This document shows, piece after piece, positions 33,390 through 46,183 of a DNA stretch of 64,000 bases (the first letter of the stretch is position 1; the number at the start of each line of letters is the position of its first letter). The notes beneath the pieces were generated by a model that saw only the letters and a program-made list of their open reading frames with translations, ran no database searches and had not been told where the DNA came from. The DNA is from Closterium sp. Naga37s-1 (lineage: Eukaryota; Streptophyta; Zygnematophyceae; Desmidiales; Closteriaceae): the NCBI GenBank assembly GCA_947471745.1, contig CANJKZ010000263.1, positions 310,001 to 374,000 of the forward strand, given 5' to 3'. A program made the position numbers and the translations under genes.

Positions 33390-35957
33390 CTCCCCTGCCG
33401 CGTTCACGCTTGGGCCTCCCAGCCCACAGGGCAGCACAGATCGGAGAAAATATCAGCGGAGTGCACACAACACGCAGCACGCCGGTCACCGCACCAGCCA
33501 TGTAAGAGGGCATGGCAACTTCTGCTGCACATCGTCGTCAACGTCGCCTACATGAGCCAGGCGCACTTGGCAATTGCAACAGAGCACCGGTTGAAGGCCG
33601 GGTAGTACAGCACCTTCGTCAGGAAGTCGGCCGGCTTCTCAGCGGTCGGGATGAACTTCCCGCACTTCACCATGTGCTACAGCCAGGCCTGTCGCCGCTC
33701 CATGTGCTTGAGGTTGCCCGTCAACCCCATGCCCTCGGCGACCGTGATGGCCGACTTGTTGTCCACACGAAGGACCGTCGGCTTCCCGGCGTATAGCTGC
33801 CGGAACTCTGCGAGGAGGAAGCAAAGGCGGCGTCCCTCCTTGACGGCTTCGGTGGCCGCCAGGTACTCCGACTTGGACGACGACAGCGTCGCACACTTGA
33901 TGCGCTGGCTCGACCAGGAGACTGCGGCCCCTCCGTAGACGAATACGTAGCCTCCCGTGCTCGTCCTATTCTGCTTGTCACCAGCGTCGTCGGCGTCCAT
34001 GTTGCCGACCAGTTCCAGCGAATCGGGTCCACCGCCGAACTCCAGGGCGGTGTCGCGGGTGTTGGCGAGGTAGGCAAGGCCGCGAACTGCAGCGAGTTGA
34101 CCTTCTGTCGGTACTCCTCCTTCTGACGCGCCTGCGCCTCCTCGTCATCAAAGGTGAGCTCAGTGTAGGCGTCGACCGAGACCGGCGTCTTTGGAGTGCA
34201 CCCAGTCTGCTCCTCGTCGATGAACCGCCTACGCAGCTTGTCGGCGTAGCCCTGCTGGTGCAGCCATGATCTCCAGCCCGAGGTACTTTTGCACCGGGGA
34301 GATCTTGCGCAACTCCAAGGCGGCCTTCAGCAGCTCCTTCAGCTCCTTCAGCATCGCGGGGCTGCTGCTGGCGGTGAGCAGGTCGTCGACGTAGACCAGC
34401 ACCAAGCAGGTCACTCCGTCGTCGCCGACCTTGAAGTACAGAGCCTCGTCGATCTGGCTCTTCTTCCACCCGGAGCCGACCAGCACGTCGTTGAGCGCTA
34501 AGTACCACAGCAGCGGCGCCTGTTTCAGCCCGTACAGGCTCTTCAGCAGCTTGCACATCCGGCCGGTTCCATCGTTGAAGTAGTCCGGCTGGGACATGTA
34601 CAGCACCCGGTCAAGATTGCTCTGCAGGAAGGCGTTCTTCATGTCGAGCTGCATCAGGTTGAGGTCGAGGACGGCGACGATGCTGAGGAAGGTCCTCATC
34701 GTGACGTAGCTGCCCACCGGCGTGAACGTCTCGTCGTAGTCGGCGCCATACACCTGAGTGAAGCCCTTCACGACCAGCCTCGCCTTCTCGCGCTCGACGG
34801 TATCGTCGATGTGGTACTTCGTCGTCAGCACCCACCGGTTCTTCATGATGTTCACCCCCGGCGGGCGTTCAACCAGCTCCCAAGTGCCCATGTTAATGAG
34901 GCTGCGGATCTCCTCCTCCATGGCGGCCTTCACCACCGGGCCCTTCTGCTCGCCAAAGCCTCCTTTACCGTCATCGTCGAGATGTCCCAACGGTGCTCCG
35001 GGTCGGCATGCATGTCGGGGACGAGGTCCGGAACTACTCATCCTCTCCGGCGTCGTCGTACAGCAGGTTATCATCGTCCACGTCATACACCGTGGTGAAG
35101 GCAGCGGGGACGAAGAAGTCGGGCGGCCTCCGAAGTCGGCCTGTACGCCGTGGTCCTGGCTGGACCTCCTCGGCGTCCCCTCCATCGTCACCGGTGTCGC
35201 TGTCCTCAGCGTCCTCCTGCACCTCAGTCGGCGTCCCAGCCGACTTCTCCCCTGCCGTCGGCTCCCCTGCCGACTGCCCGGTCGCCGACTGCTCCTTGGT
35301 CAGCGGCGCTGCTGCTTGCTCCCCTGTCGACTGCTGTTCTGCAGGTGCCTCTTTCGCCGGCTTCACCAAAGTCTGCTACACCACCTGCTGCCTCCCGGGT
35401 GGTGTCAGCTTCGCTCCCACGCCAACTTCACCGTCATCACGTCGGCCACCGGCGATGCTTGGGGTCGGCGCCACAGGTGACACCCCACTGCTCCCCTCAT
35501 TACCGGAGGCCGACGTCGGGGTTATGAGGGGCAGGGGAAGGGGAAGAAGGGTGGACGTCCTCAGCGTCCGCAGCAGCAAGCTCACGGACCTCGGCAAGCA
35601 AAGGGAGCATCGCCATCGAAGTGTCCGTGGGAGTCCGCTCTGATGCCGGGCCGTGCTCCGACTTCCACACTTCCAACAACATCGTTTTGAAAAACACCAC
35701 GTCGGACGTGGTGACCACCCGATTTTCGGTGATGTCGAGGAGTTCCCAGCCCTTGCTCTCCTCCGACACGCCGAGATGAAGGCCCCACCTGGCCTTCGGC
35801 TTCAGCTTCCCACCACGCTCCTGCTCGGGGACCAAGAACTATGCCATGCAACCCCACACCCGCGCCAGCAACAAGTCGGGCTTCTTCCCGGTGAGCAGCT
35901 GGTACGACGTTGTCCCCGGCGGCAGCGTCGACCTCTCCAGGCAGTTGCGGACCCAGA
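33390..35957 (-). pseudogene. Copia-D' pol, 3' portion (RNase H, RT, hinge, integrase C-terminus)
   Basis: RNase H is at about 33,600-34,080 (GGYVFVYGGAAVSWSSQR, VDNKSAITVAEGMGL). RT is at about 34,300-34,940 (NRWVLTTKYHIDDTVERE, LMQLDMKNAFLQSNL, LVLVYVDDLLTASS), followed by an acidic hinge and the integrase C-terminal block KARWGLHLGVSEESKGWEL near 35,760. Sequence continues across Copia-E at 42,561. It is broken in about three or four places in this part. Confidence 0.92.
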
Positions 35958-36095
35958 TGTTAAGTTACAAAACTATAAGTGTTGACTAAGGAAAGTGAAA
36001 ACAAGCAAGATTTATGCGACCTAACCCTAACTCTAGGAAATATGAATGTCACACCTAGACTAATATAAACAACACATGTAAAATATATGTTGACA
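35958..36095 (-). repeat. 3' LTR of Copia-E
   Basis: 138 bp, TGTTAAGTTAC to ATGTTGACA. Unlike the Copia-1 LTR in sequence though similar in size. Confidence 0.95.
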
Positions 36096-36349
36096 CACCC
36101 CCATAGTCTAGGTGACGGTACCATAGTCCTGTGAAAAGCAACACAAATCTCAGGGTGGGTCTCAAGGACACACACAGTCTGAGTGCAAGCAAGGGTCACA
36201 AGACCAATCCACACGAACAAGACAAATCTCAGGGTGGAGCTCAAAGTAACCACACACTCCGAGAGCAAGCAAGAGGCCACAAGGCCAGTCCACATGCAGG
36301 TACAATATAAGGAGATGCAAGAGTACAAGACAAGAAAGACAAATCATCT

Positions 36350-38984
36350 CTATGTAAGCAAGTGAGGACGGGCAGGCATAAGGCCAAGCTGGATGCAGAA
36401 ACGCTGGTGGTCACAAGGCACCAACGTCTTGGTGAAGATATCTGCCGTGTTGGCCTTAGAGACTACACGTCGTACGAGTGCCTGGCCACGCTGCTGCAAC
36501 TTACGCAGAAGGAAGTAACAAAGCTGGATGTGCTTCGCCTTCCCAACCAGACGGGGCTCCTCACACAACAGGACTGCAGACCTGTTGTCGGCGAACAAGA
36601 CCGGGGGAGAGCGAGGCCGCTCACCAAGGTCGGTGAGAAGGAAAGACAGCCAGCGAAGCTCCTGAGCGGCCATGGCCGCAGCGTACACCTCTGCCTCACA
36701 CTTGGAACCGGCAACGGACGACGCCCGAGTCGACCGCCACGAAACAGCACCTGCCCCGAGGCTAAAGGAGTACCCCTGTGTAGACTGACGCGTCTCCGCG
36801 TCGTCGACCCACGACAAGTCCGAGTAACCTGTGAGTGTAACTGGCTGCTTCCCTCCAAGGACAAGTCCCATGCCTGATGTACTCGCCACATACTTCGCCA
36901 CCCTCTTAGCAGCGTACCAGTGGGAAGGTCGGTGTCTCCCAGGCGCAACTAAACGCGCAAGAACGCTAAGAGGGTAAGCTAGGTATGGGCGAGTACAGGT
37001 CATCAGGTACATGAGACAACCCACCAGCTCAGGATATGGACCACTGGACTCAAATGACTCGTCCGAAGGTGGAGCTGTGAGCACATGATCCACACCAAGA
37101 GGGGTGAGCTGTACCTTGGAGAACGGGAAGCGAAACCGCGTGAGGATCTGCTCGACCATATGCGACTGAGTCAGCGTAATGGTGCGAGCTGCCCTGTCCC
37201 TGGTAATCTGCAGGCCAAGGTAGTGCTGCAGCTCACCAAGGTCAGTGCAAGTGTGTCTCCTCTGCAGTTCCTCCTTCACGGAGGCCAGCGCACGTCAGTC
37301 GGGAGTGGCGAAGACCAGATCGTCCACGTAGACCAGGACAAAGAACGGGGTCGAGCCACAGCTAACGAACAGTGACGGGCCAGCAGACGACGGAAAGAAG
37401 TCAAGCGCTGCAAGGGTCGAGCGAAGTGTGTCGTGGAGCCTGACGCAGGCCGTAGACTGGTCGACGCAACTGCCACTAGGCCCCAGGTGGGAAAGAGCCA
37501 GTGAAGCCAGGCGGGCGACACAGCCAGATCTTCTCGTGCAGGCTCCCCTGAAGGAACGCGGTGGAAAAGTCCAAGGAGTGCAACTCGTAGTCGCGCTGGG
37601 CTGCAATATGCAGCAACACCCGAAGAGTACTCATCTTCGGGGTGGGAGCGAAGGTCTGGAAGAAGTCCACCCCCTCTCGCTGACTAAAGCCTCTCGCCAC
37701 ATAGCGCGCCTTGAACACAGGTGGTGATCCAGGCGGCCGCTTCACCTTGTAGAGCCATCGGCCACTGACGACGTTCGTCCCAGGTGGTGGGACTGCGTCG
37801 ACGAAAGTGCCTGTGGACCTATAAGATGCCATCTTTGCCTCCTCAGCTGCTATCCAGTACAAATCCCAGGGTCCCGAGACCGCCTCAGCGTGAGTGTGAG
37901 AGATCGGGATGTCAAGGGCGTCTGGATCCCCCTCAGGGGCAAGTAGCATGGCGCAGAGATGAGGAACAGTGGCCGCAAGGAAACCAAGTTCGAACTGCCT
38001 GTCCTCGAGGACCTCCAAGGGAAAGACAGGAGCACCCCCAGAGAACGGAGAACGAGAAGGGCCACTCACCACGTGAGCGGTGTAGTCAAGGCGATGGGAA
38101 GAGGCAAAGCCAGCGACAGTGGTAACAAGATATGAGACAGACGACAGAGGTGCAGTCGGGTGAGTGACCAACGCGGCCAAAACACGGGAGACGACAGGAC
38201 GGGAGGCACGGAGGTAGTCGGACAACGGGTCGTGAAGCACAGTGAGGGACAGCTCAGGGGGCTGTGGAAGGACAGGAGGAGGTGGGACACGAGAGCGAAG
38301 AACAAGGTGGAACGGACCGTCTGCACAGTAACGGGACCGACGACGCTCTGGGGACACAGCACGACTGAGGGGAGAACGACGAGTCCACTGGGACGAGGAA
38401 AGGGACTCAACAGGGGGAACAGGAGGGGACGGTAGGGGACCACGAACAAAGCGTGCAGGTGCTGGGTCCGGGAGGTCGCGTAGTCGCAGTCGCTGCTGCT
38501 CCGCCTCCTCTGGCGTCTGCTGCGACGGTACCGGCCCCTACTGCTGCTCCTGTGGCTCCACCTCTGCCCTCTCTTTGCTACGACTGCAGCTGCACCCGCT
38601 GCTGCGACCGGGACTCCTGCGCTACCCTCTCCTGCAGCGGTCGTGACTCCTCCTGTACTCTCTCCTGCAGGGTCTGTAACTACACCTGCTGCTGCGGGTG
38701 GGACTCCTGCTCTACCCTCTCCTGGTGTGGCCGTGACTCCTCCTCTACTCTCTCCTGCTGCTTTAACTGCACCTGCTTCTGCGGGTGGGACTCCTGCTCT
38801 ACCTCTCCTGGTGCGGCCGTGACTCCTCCTCTACCCTCTCCTGCTGCGGCTGCAGCTGCACCCACTGCTGCGACCAGGAATCCTGCGCTACCCTCTCGTT
38901 CTGTTGCTGTGACTCCTCCTCTACTCTCTCTCCTGCTGCTGTAGCTGCTGCTGCTGCCGCCGCCGCTGCTGCTGCTGCTGCTGC

Positions 38985-39032
<48 letters not shown>

Positions 39033-41294
39033 TGCTGCTGCTGCTGTGCCCTCTCAAACCGCTCACGCTCCTCCCTCTCCAACTGGAGGAGACGCTGCTC
39101 ACGGGTCAGGAAACGGACAGTGCACGGTGTACGCGCCACAGTGCCAGTGCCTCCAGCTCCAGCACCCCCAGAACCAGCACCTCCACCAGCGCCACCCCCG
39201 GGGCCTCTAGTACCTCCCGTAGGAACACCCCCAGGCTCCGCAGCAACCGGCCGCAGAGGAGAACGAGGAGAGAACTGCGGGACGGCCGCGAAGCCAGGGG
39301 GTGACGCGGGGCGAGGCCGCCGACTCGAGGCTGCCGTGTCCTCCACGGGAGTGACCTCCACGCCCACACCCACTGCACCCCCAGAACCGACACCACCAGC
39401 TCATGCAGCCCCAGCACCCTCACCCTCCGCAACTGCACCTCCTGCACCCCCAGACACGATAGGGACTGGACGCTGCGGGGGGGACGACTGCGGAGTGACG
39501 TGCGACACACCTGACGGGGCAGGACGCGAAGAACCCGCAGGTGGCCGGGTCGTAGAACACCCAGCCGGAGGCGTCCAAAGGGAAGCCAAGAAAGACGCAG
39601 GCACGAGTGCGCGGAGACAACTTGTTCGCGCCAGGGGCGCGAACGTGAGCCAGACAACCCCAGACGCGGAAGTCAGCTGCTACGCCCTGTAAACCTGACC
39701 AGAGGGAGACCGGCGTCACCCGTGGCCGTGCGTCACTGGGCCACAAGTTCAGCTGGTGCGCGGCGTAGCGGACTGCCTGAGGCCACAAGAACTGAGGGGC
39801 ACCGGCATGGCACATGGAGGTCCGGGCAACCTCCATGACCAGGCCGATGCGTCGCTCGGCTACCCCGTTCTGCTACGGCGAGGCTGGTAGCGTGTAAGAC
39901 TGAATGACTCCCCGACCCTGACAGAACGTCTCTAGGCGAGTGGAAGAAAACTCACCACCACGATCCGAGTTTAGGCGAAGCCCACACAGGCCCTGGGCGC
40001 CACCCCACGCTAGTAGCCACGGCTCGAGGACGGTAGGCACATCGGCCTTCCGTCGCAAGGGGAAAACCGTGGTGAAGTGAGAATATTCGTCCACCACAAT
40101 CAGGAAGTAGCGCTCCTGACGTTGGCCAAGGACAGTGGAGGGGCCCCAAACGTCCAAGTGCAAGGTCTGGAAGGGAGCCGTGGTGGGGGGGAACGAGGAG
40201 GAGTGAGGGGCGGCGCGCTGCCGACCCTCGACGCAAGGAGTGCACGGCGGCGCAGGCGAGCGAGGAAGCGGGGCAAGCGTCGCTGGGAGACCTGAGACCA
40301 AACGGTGACGTACCATTCTACTGAGACGTGGGAATGACGGGTGACCTAGACGGTGGTGCTAGAGGACCGACGGGTGGGTGAGTGACCGACAGTCGCACGA
40401 GACAGCAGCTACCTGACCTGACCTGACCAGACCTGACTCAGTGTGGTGGGACCCAGTGTGTAGTGAGTACAGACCAGATCCCGGCTCTCTGTGAAAAGTG
40501 GCAAGAGGCGCCCCAGTGGCACCTACTGTGCAGGAGGCAACAGGCTCGTCCAGTGGAAAAGTAGTGACTACACCTAGGCCGTGGAGGTGACTGACACCCA
40601 CCAGGTTCCTGGAGAACGAGGGGGTGTAGTAACCTGTGAGAAACCGTGAGGGACCCGCTGGACACGGAAGAGTGGTGGTGCTGTGGGCAACTGCAGGTCC
40701 CACGCTGGGGTCAGCCAAGGCGACAGTAACTGGAGCGCGCAGTGGTGTGAGGTCAGTACAGTCGCGAAAGAAACAGCTGGACGCTCCAGAGTCTAGGGTG
40801 GAAGAAAGCTGTGCAGTCTGTGAGGTCGCACTCGAGCCAGCGACAAATGCTGGTGCTAGACTGGTGGTAGCTGCAGCTCCTACACAAAGACGCTCAGAGA
40901 TGCCTGGACTGGAAACAACACACGCACCAAGACTGGAAACACAAGTCTCTACTCGTGCAGCCGAGAAAGGTCCTAGACCAGGTAGGTGAGACTCAACTAG
41001 TGCAGCAGTGCGCTGGCGAAGACGCGAGGGCCAGTACGGAGTAATAGCGTGAGTACCAAAACGCTCACGGTGGAGGTCGTCGAGTCGACGGTAGCAGCTG
41101 GACGCAGAGTGGTCAGGACTCCAGCAGGTAGTGCCAGCACCAGGGCCTGTCAGGGCCTGGTACCCACAGGGGCCGATGTCTCTCCCACTGCTAGCTGAGC
41201 CACTACTAGGGGCGCCACACATTGGACCCGCAGGTCCCCACTGCCGGGAGTGCTGCTGCTGGCCCTGCTGCTGTAGAGCACTAGTACACACCAT
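36350..41294 (-). pseudogene. Copia-E polyprotein remnant
   Basis: Read from right to left: gag tail with the extended zinc knuckle (C-x13-C-x4-H-x4-CY) near 41,110; protease LDSGASSCFFRDC near 40,780; pre-integrase and integrase at about 40,320-39,470 (DVWGPSTVLGQRQ, NSDRGGEFSS, FRVWGCLAHV); hinge at about 39,400-38,400 with a Gln-rich CTG/CAG tract (38,940-39,050); RT at about 37,860-37,200 (GRWLYKVKRPPG, LDFSTAFLQGSL, LVYVDDLVFATPD); and RNase H at about 36,800-36,370 (YSDLSWVDDAET, DNRSAVLLCEEPRLVGKAK). The domain order and hallmark residues are those of Copia-1, from which it is clearly diverged. Confidence 0.92.
38935..39050. repeat. CTG/CAG microsatellite in the Copia-E hinge
   Basis: Near-pure GCTGCTGCC triplets, in frame with pol on the minus strand, giving a polyglutamine stretch between integrase and RT. 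Confidence 0.95.
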
Positions 41295-41339
41295 GTGAGA
41301 AACTAGAAACGGGGGTGGTTCTGGCAGGTGGGCCTAAAC

Positions 41340-42400
41340 TGCTGCTGGCGGTAGGCTATGCTGCTGCTGGTTCCGCTGAGGGCAGCCTAAACTGCTGCTG
41401 GTTGTGCTGGGGGCAGCCTAAGCTGCAGATGGTGCGCTGGGGGCAGCCTATGCTGCGGCTGGTTCTGCTGGGGGCAGCCTAAGCTGCTGATGGTGCGCTG
41501 GCGGTAGCCTAAGCTGCTGCTCGAGAGCAGGGGCAACCTATACTGCTTCTGGTTTTGCTGGGGGCAGCCTAAACTGCTGCTACTAGTGCTGCTGGTGGCG
41601 GGTTTCAGCTCTTGAGGCGGAGGATTCAGGTCGTGGGGGGCAGCTCTGACTGGTACAGGTGGGGCAGCGGGTGCGGTTCTGCGCAGTTCTGTGTGGTTCA
41701 GTGCGGTTCTGCGCAGTTGTGTGCGGTTCAGTGCGGTTCAGTGCGGTTCTGTGCGGTTCTGTGCGGTTCTGTGCGGTTCTGCAGGGTGGAGAGTACCGGG
41801 TGGGGCGGCTGATTTCGGATGAGGTGACTGGAACGGGTGGGGTTGCAGATTTGGCTGGGGCGGCGGGCTATAGGTGAGGCAGTGGGAACGGGTGAGGGCG
41901 GCAGAACTGGTTGGGGCGGTCTGTTAAGGGCGGGGCGGCAGAACTAGGAAGGGGCGGCTATTCTGGCTGGGGCGGCGGGCTAAGGCAGTGGGGACGGGTG
42001 GGGCGTCGAGCTATGGGGAAGGCTGTGGGACGGGTTGCAGGTGGCGCGGCGCGCAGGCCGCACGGGCTGCCGTGCGAGCGGACGGGCGAGCAGTTGCGCG
42101 TGCTGCTGTGTAGGCTGTCGCACGCGGCTGCGCGCCCGACCGTTCGTACGCGAGCGGATGTACGGGCGGCGCGACGGGGGGAAAAGGTAGGGCGCGACGG
42201 GGGAAAACGGGCAGGGCGCGACGGGGGGGAGGGGGGAGAGTAACGACGCGACGGATCTGACGGGTGAGGCGACGGGAAAACGGGTGGCGCGCTGGGTACG
42301 GGGCACTACGAGACATGGATTGACAGGGCGCGACGGGCTAAGGCGCTTCGGGCTAGGGCGCTTCGGGCTAGGGCACATTACGGGGCGGTGGGCCCATGGG
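41340..42400. repeat. Minisatellite leader of Copia-E
   Basis: Distinct arrays follow each other: GGGGGCAGCCTAAACTGCTG-type units (about 41,340-41,590), ten-base GCGGTTCTGT/GCGGTTCAGT units (about 41,675-41,785), and degenerate GGGGCGG- and GCGCGACGGG-type units (about 41,790-42,380). They occupy the place of leader and gag core. Confidence 0.85.
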
Positions 42401-42422
42401 ATCTATTTATCGCTCTATACCA

Positions 42423-42560
42423 TGTGAAGTTACAAAACTATTAGTGTTGACTAAGGAAAGTGAAAACAAGCAAGATATATGCGACCTAACCCTAACTCTA
42501 GGAAATATGAATGACACACCTAGACTAACATAAACAACACATATAAAATATATGTTGACA
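42423..42560 (-). repeat. 5' LTR of Copia-E
   Basis: 138 bp; six differences from the left LTR; TGGTATAGAGCG primer-binding site adjoins on the minus strand. Confidence 0.95.
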
Positions 42561-45167
42561 CCAGACGGCCTGCCGCAGAGCGAGGTGCCACCACTGGTGC
42601 TGTACACCTATGTGCAGCAGAATCGTCCTCACCGACTCCACCACCGTGCGCATCTCCCGCTCCGCCATGCCGTTCTGCTGTGGGGTGTATGGGCAGGTCA
42701 GGTCGTGGACGATCTCCCCTTGTCGTTCACGATGTCGGTGAACTGCTCCCCGGTCAGAGCACAGCATCAATACCGACTGCTTCGTCTGCCTCTCAGCCAC
42801 CACCAGCCACTGCATGAACTCTCGCAACGCATCTAACTTCTTGGCGACCGGCCGCACCCACACGTAGCGGGTCTTGCGGTCCTTCAGCAGCAAGAAGTAG
42901 AGGCTGCCGTCTTTGGCAGCCACACGAAAGGGCCCGCACAGGTCGATGTGCACGACGGCCAGCACATTGTCGGCGTCGGAGCCTTTGTCGGAAAAGGTGT
43001 GTCGCGCCAGCTTCCCGCCGACGCACGAAACGCACGGTGAGTCGGCGCCAGACGCTGACTTGAGGTCCAGCCCAGTGGCAACCGCGTGCTTTGCCGAGCT
43101 CCTGATGGTGTCCATGCCGACGTGCGCAAGCCTCGCGTGCAGCCTGTCCGGCGTTGCCTTCGTCGCCGAGACTATCGCCCGCAGGGCCACGACCTCCGTC
43201 GTGGGGGTTGTCGACTCCGCCGAGTAGGGATGCAAGTCGGTGCAGAGGACAAGCCCGGTATACGTTGCCCAACCGAGCACCTCTCCCGCCGTCAAGATGA
43301 GCAACATCCCATCGCCGTCCTCCTGCAGCTTCACACCGGTCTCCTTCAGCTGGTTGGCCGAAAGCAGGTTCGCTCGCACGTCAAGGACGTAGAGCACGTC
43401 GGGGATGGGCATCTGCTTCTCGGCCTTTCCTTGCAAAGCGACAGTGCCACGGCCCTGAACGTCCTCTAGCGCCCCATTGAAGCCGTGCACATGCTTCACG
43501 TCGCCGCTCGGCTCCAGGGCGACGAAGGCCTCCTTCGTCCCCATCGGGTGGTGCGAGCAGCCGCTGTCGAGCAGGACCACCGCCGGGTTTGCCTGCGCAG
43601 CTGCCTCCACCACCTGGAAGTCCTCGCTGGCCTCCGGCACCAGCGAGACGGTCGGCTCCACGACGCCGACCAGCGAGCACGACGTCGCTTTGTCGTCTCG
43701 CCCCTTGCCGCCAGCAGAGGTGTCGGCGTACTTCGCCGAGGTCGAAGTGGTCGACTGCTTCTCCTTGCACGGCTTGTTGCCACCTCGACGAAGACAAGAG
43801 CTGCCAGACCTCCCGCGGCCTCCCTTGGCGTCGTCGTCGTCAGAGTCGCTGCGTTCGGGGCACTCGAAGGAGAGGTGGTTGGGGTCGCCGCACAACGAGC
43901 ATTTCCGGCGTCGACTTCCAACTCCGCGACCGCTATCCTTAGCCGACTTCTTCTTGTTGGCGTCCTCGGTCGGCTTTCAGCCACTGCTACCACCGCCGCC
44001 AGACTGTCCGTGCTGCCCCAGTCGACCACCCTGCTTCGCCGAGGCGATGTAGTTCACCTGTGCTAGGAGCTCCTGGGACCGCTCCGCCTCCTGCATTGCT
44101 TTGTCCTGCAGGATTTACGAGGTCAAGGTGTCCTCGTTGAGCATCGCCCGTGTGCTTGGCACCATCGGCAGCCGCTTCAGTAGGTTGTAGCTGCTCGGGA
44201 GTCCCTGAATGACGTGCGTGACATATGACGCCGTTGAGTACTGCGCACCGGCCATCCGGTTGCAGTAGTCGGTCGCCATCTCTTGGTCACCCATACGCAG
44301 GCAGCTGCCCTTCAAGCTGGGCGATGAACAAGTCGGTAACCTGGTAAGTCGACTCGATGAAGTGCCACGCCCGGTGGCCGGCGTCGAGGTACTCCCTGCA
44401 CGACTTCAAGGCGATTTGCAAGCCCGGCAAGCAGCACCGCGAAATGACCGAGAAGGTCAGCAGCTGCACGGCGCGGAACTCCGCACGCAGGTCGGAGTCC
44501 TCCGGCGTCGCCACGGTGCCTCGAGCAAAGCTGATCAGCCCGGCCATCTCCAGGTGGGGCTCGATAGCTTCCTTCCAGGTGAAAATGTTGGGTCGCCCGA
44601 CCAGCAGGGGAGTGACCAAGATCCTGTCCGGCGTAACTTGAAGTAGCCGTAGCTCGGCGCAATCCCGCCCGCCGTCACTTGGGTTGCTGACATCGGCGAC
44701 AATCCGCTTCGATGCCCTCCGACGTCGCCTTGCGAGGAGCCTGCAGCCGCCTCCGACTGCATCCCTCGCGCCTGAACGCCGCCGACTTCATCAGCATGAA
44801 TCACACCTCGCTGCCTCGACGTGCCTCCCGCACTGCTGCCGACTTGGCCACCACCGGCGTTGACGCCCACGTCGACGCCGCCTTCGTTGCTCACCGGTCG
44901 AGGAGAGGCTGGTTGAGAAGGGGGGTGCTCCTTCGCCCACACGGAGCAGAGTCCAGCCTCGACGACCGCCCAGGGTATCGCCACGTACTCTTGGGCCTCA
45001 TGGCGTCTCCTCGCATCCTCCAGCTGTGCCTCCAGGGTGTCCATCACCTCTGTGTCACCTACGCGCACGCTAGTGACTCCACGGCTGCCGTCCTACGAAC
45101 ACGATAGGTAAGTGCAAAGTCGGCTAGACTGAACTACGTCGCGGTGCCGTCCACGCTCATCGCACCA
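42561..45167 (-). pseudogene. Copia-D' gag, protease and integrase
   Basis: Read from right to left: gag (about 45,070-44,120: VGRPNIFTWKEAIEPHLE, VISRCCLPGLQIALKSC, SYVTHVIQGLPSSYN), a canonical zinc knuckle CSLCGDPNHLSFECPE near 43,880, protease VVLLDSGCSHHPMG near 43,560, the pre-integrase RLHARLAHVGMDTI near 43,110, integrase VVHIDLCGPFRVAA near 42,960 and PYTPQQNGMAEREM near 42,670. The gag is homologous to that of Copia-D (+), so host element and insertion are of one lineage. About three interruptions are seen here. Confidence 0.93.
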
Positions 45168-46183
45168 TGCGGAAATAACTATATCAGCGAGAGCTAGACT
45201 ACAGGCTAGGCACGGGTGCTCGTGTGATCTCTGTGTTTGTTCACTTAGTCGTTAACTCGTGCTTGCACTACCTGCTCGTTCACAGAGGAATTTGGCAAGA
45301 GTTCCACTAGCAAAAGTTCACAACAATGATTGCAACAACATTGGTAACACAAACTACATCAGAGCTAGCTAGGCTGCTGGTCCACCTCCAGCTCAACATG
45401 GTCGACCGCACTCCAGCGCAGCAGCGCTCGCACCGCTCCATCGTTGCAGAGTAGCGGTGCGCCAACGTTGCAAGTCCACGGTGTGCCAACGCTACAGCAA
45501 GTCGGCTGTACAGCGTTGCACCCGCAGGACAACGGTGCACCTGCTTCGCAGGTGCGTGCAGCTGGTTGGCGCTCCACATCTTGTCACGAGAATAGGGTTG
45601 ATACCTGGCAGACTCCACGCCACCGACTGCGCCCACCAGCCACGTCGACCTCGGGATACCACCCTCGAGGTCGGCCTCGCATAAGTCACCCCGGCGACCT
45701 TCGCGCACGTCGCCCGGGTATCCTGGTCGACTGGGCAACCACGCCTGGTCGACCAGCTCAGTCCGTATCCGGCCACACATGCCCGGCGTCCCCAGTCCGG
45801 CGTCTAGGCATCCAGGACGACGTCCGGACACCCAGGTCGCCGTCCAGGCGCCTAGGACGCCGTGCAGACCTCCAAGGCGGCGTCCAGTCTCCCAGGACGC
45901 CGACCAGACGCCCAGGTCGGCGTCCGGCCTCCCACGACGCCGTGCAGACGCCCAGGACGTCGACCAGGCTCCTAGGACGCCATTCAGGCGTCCAGGACGT
46001 TGAACCGGCGCCCATGTCGGCGTCCTCCTGCCCGGCGCCCTCCAGCCAGGCGCCCTCCAGCTCGACGCCCTTGCAGTGGCCCCCGTGCCCACTGCCTGCA
46101 GGTCGGCTGCAGCCCCTGCACATCCGACCACGAGGTCGGCCCCACCCAAGCAAGGACAGAGCCACACAGCACTCCCGTTGACA
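45168..46183 (-). repeat. Middle LTR shared by Copia-D' and D''
   Basis: 1,016 bp. Its left 700 bp differ from the 32.4-kb LTR by roughly 9%, but its right 310 bp differ by about one base. The internal minisatellite is at about 45,790-46,060. Confidence 0.92.

Larger units (their letters stand above)
35958..42560 (-). mobile_element. Copia-E: copia element with 138-bp LTRs nested in Copia-D'
   Basis: The LTRs are 138 bp each (35,958-36,095 and 42,423-42,560) and are flanked by a perfect 5-bp duplication CCAGA (35,953-35,957 and 42,561-42,565). The primer-binding site on the minus strand is TGGTATAGAGCG, beside 42,423; the polypurine tract ends ATGGGGGTG beside 36,095. The LTRs differ at six positions (about 4%). 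Copia-D' pol runs directly from 35,957 to 42,561. The body is broken in perhaps six to eight places, and no gag core is recognised. Confidence 0.95.
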
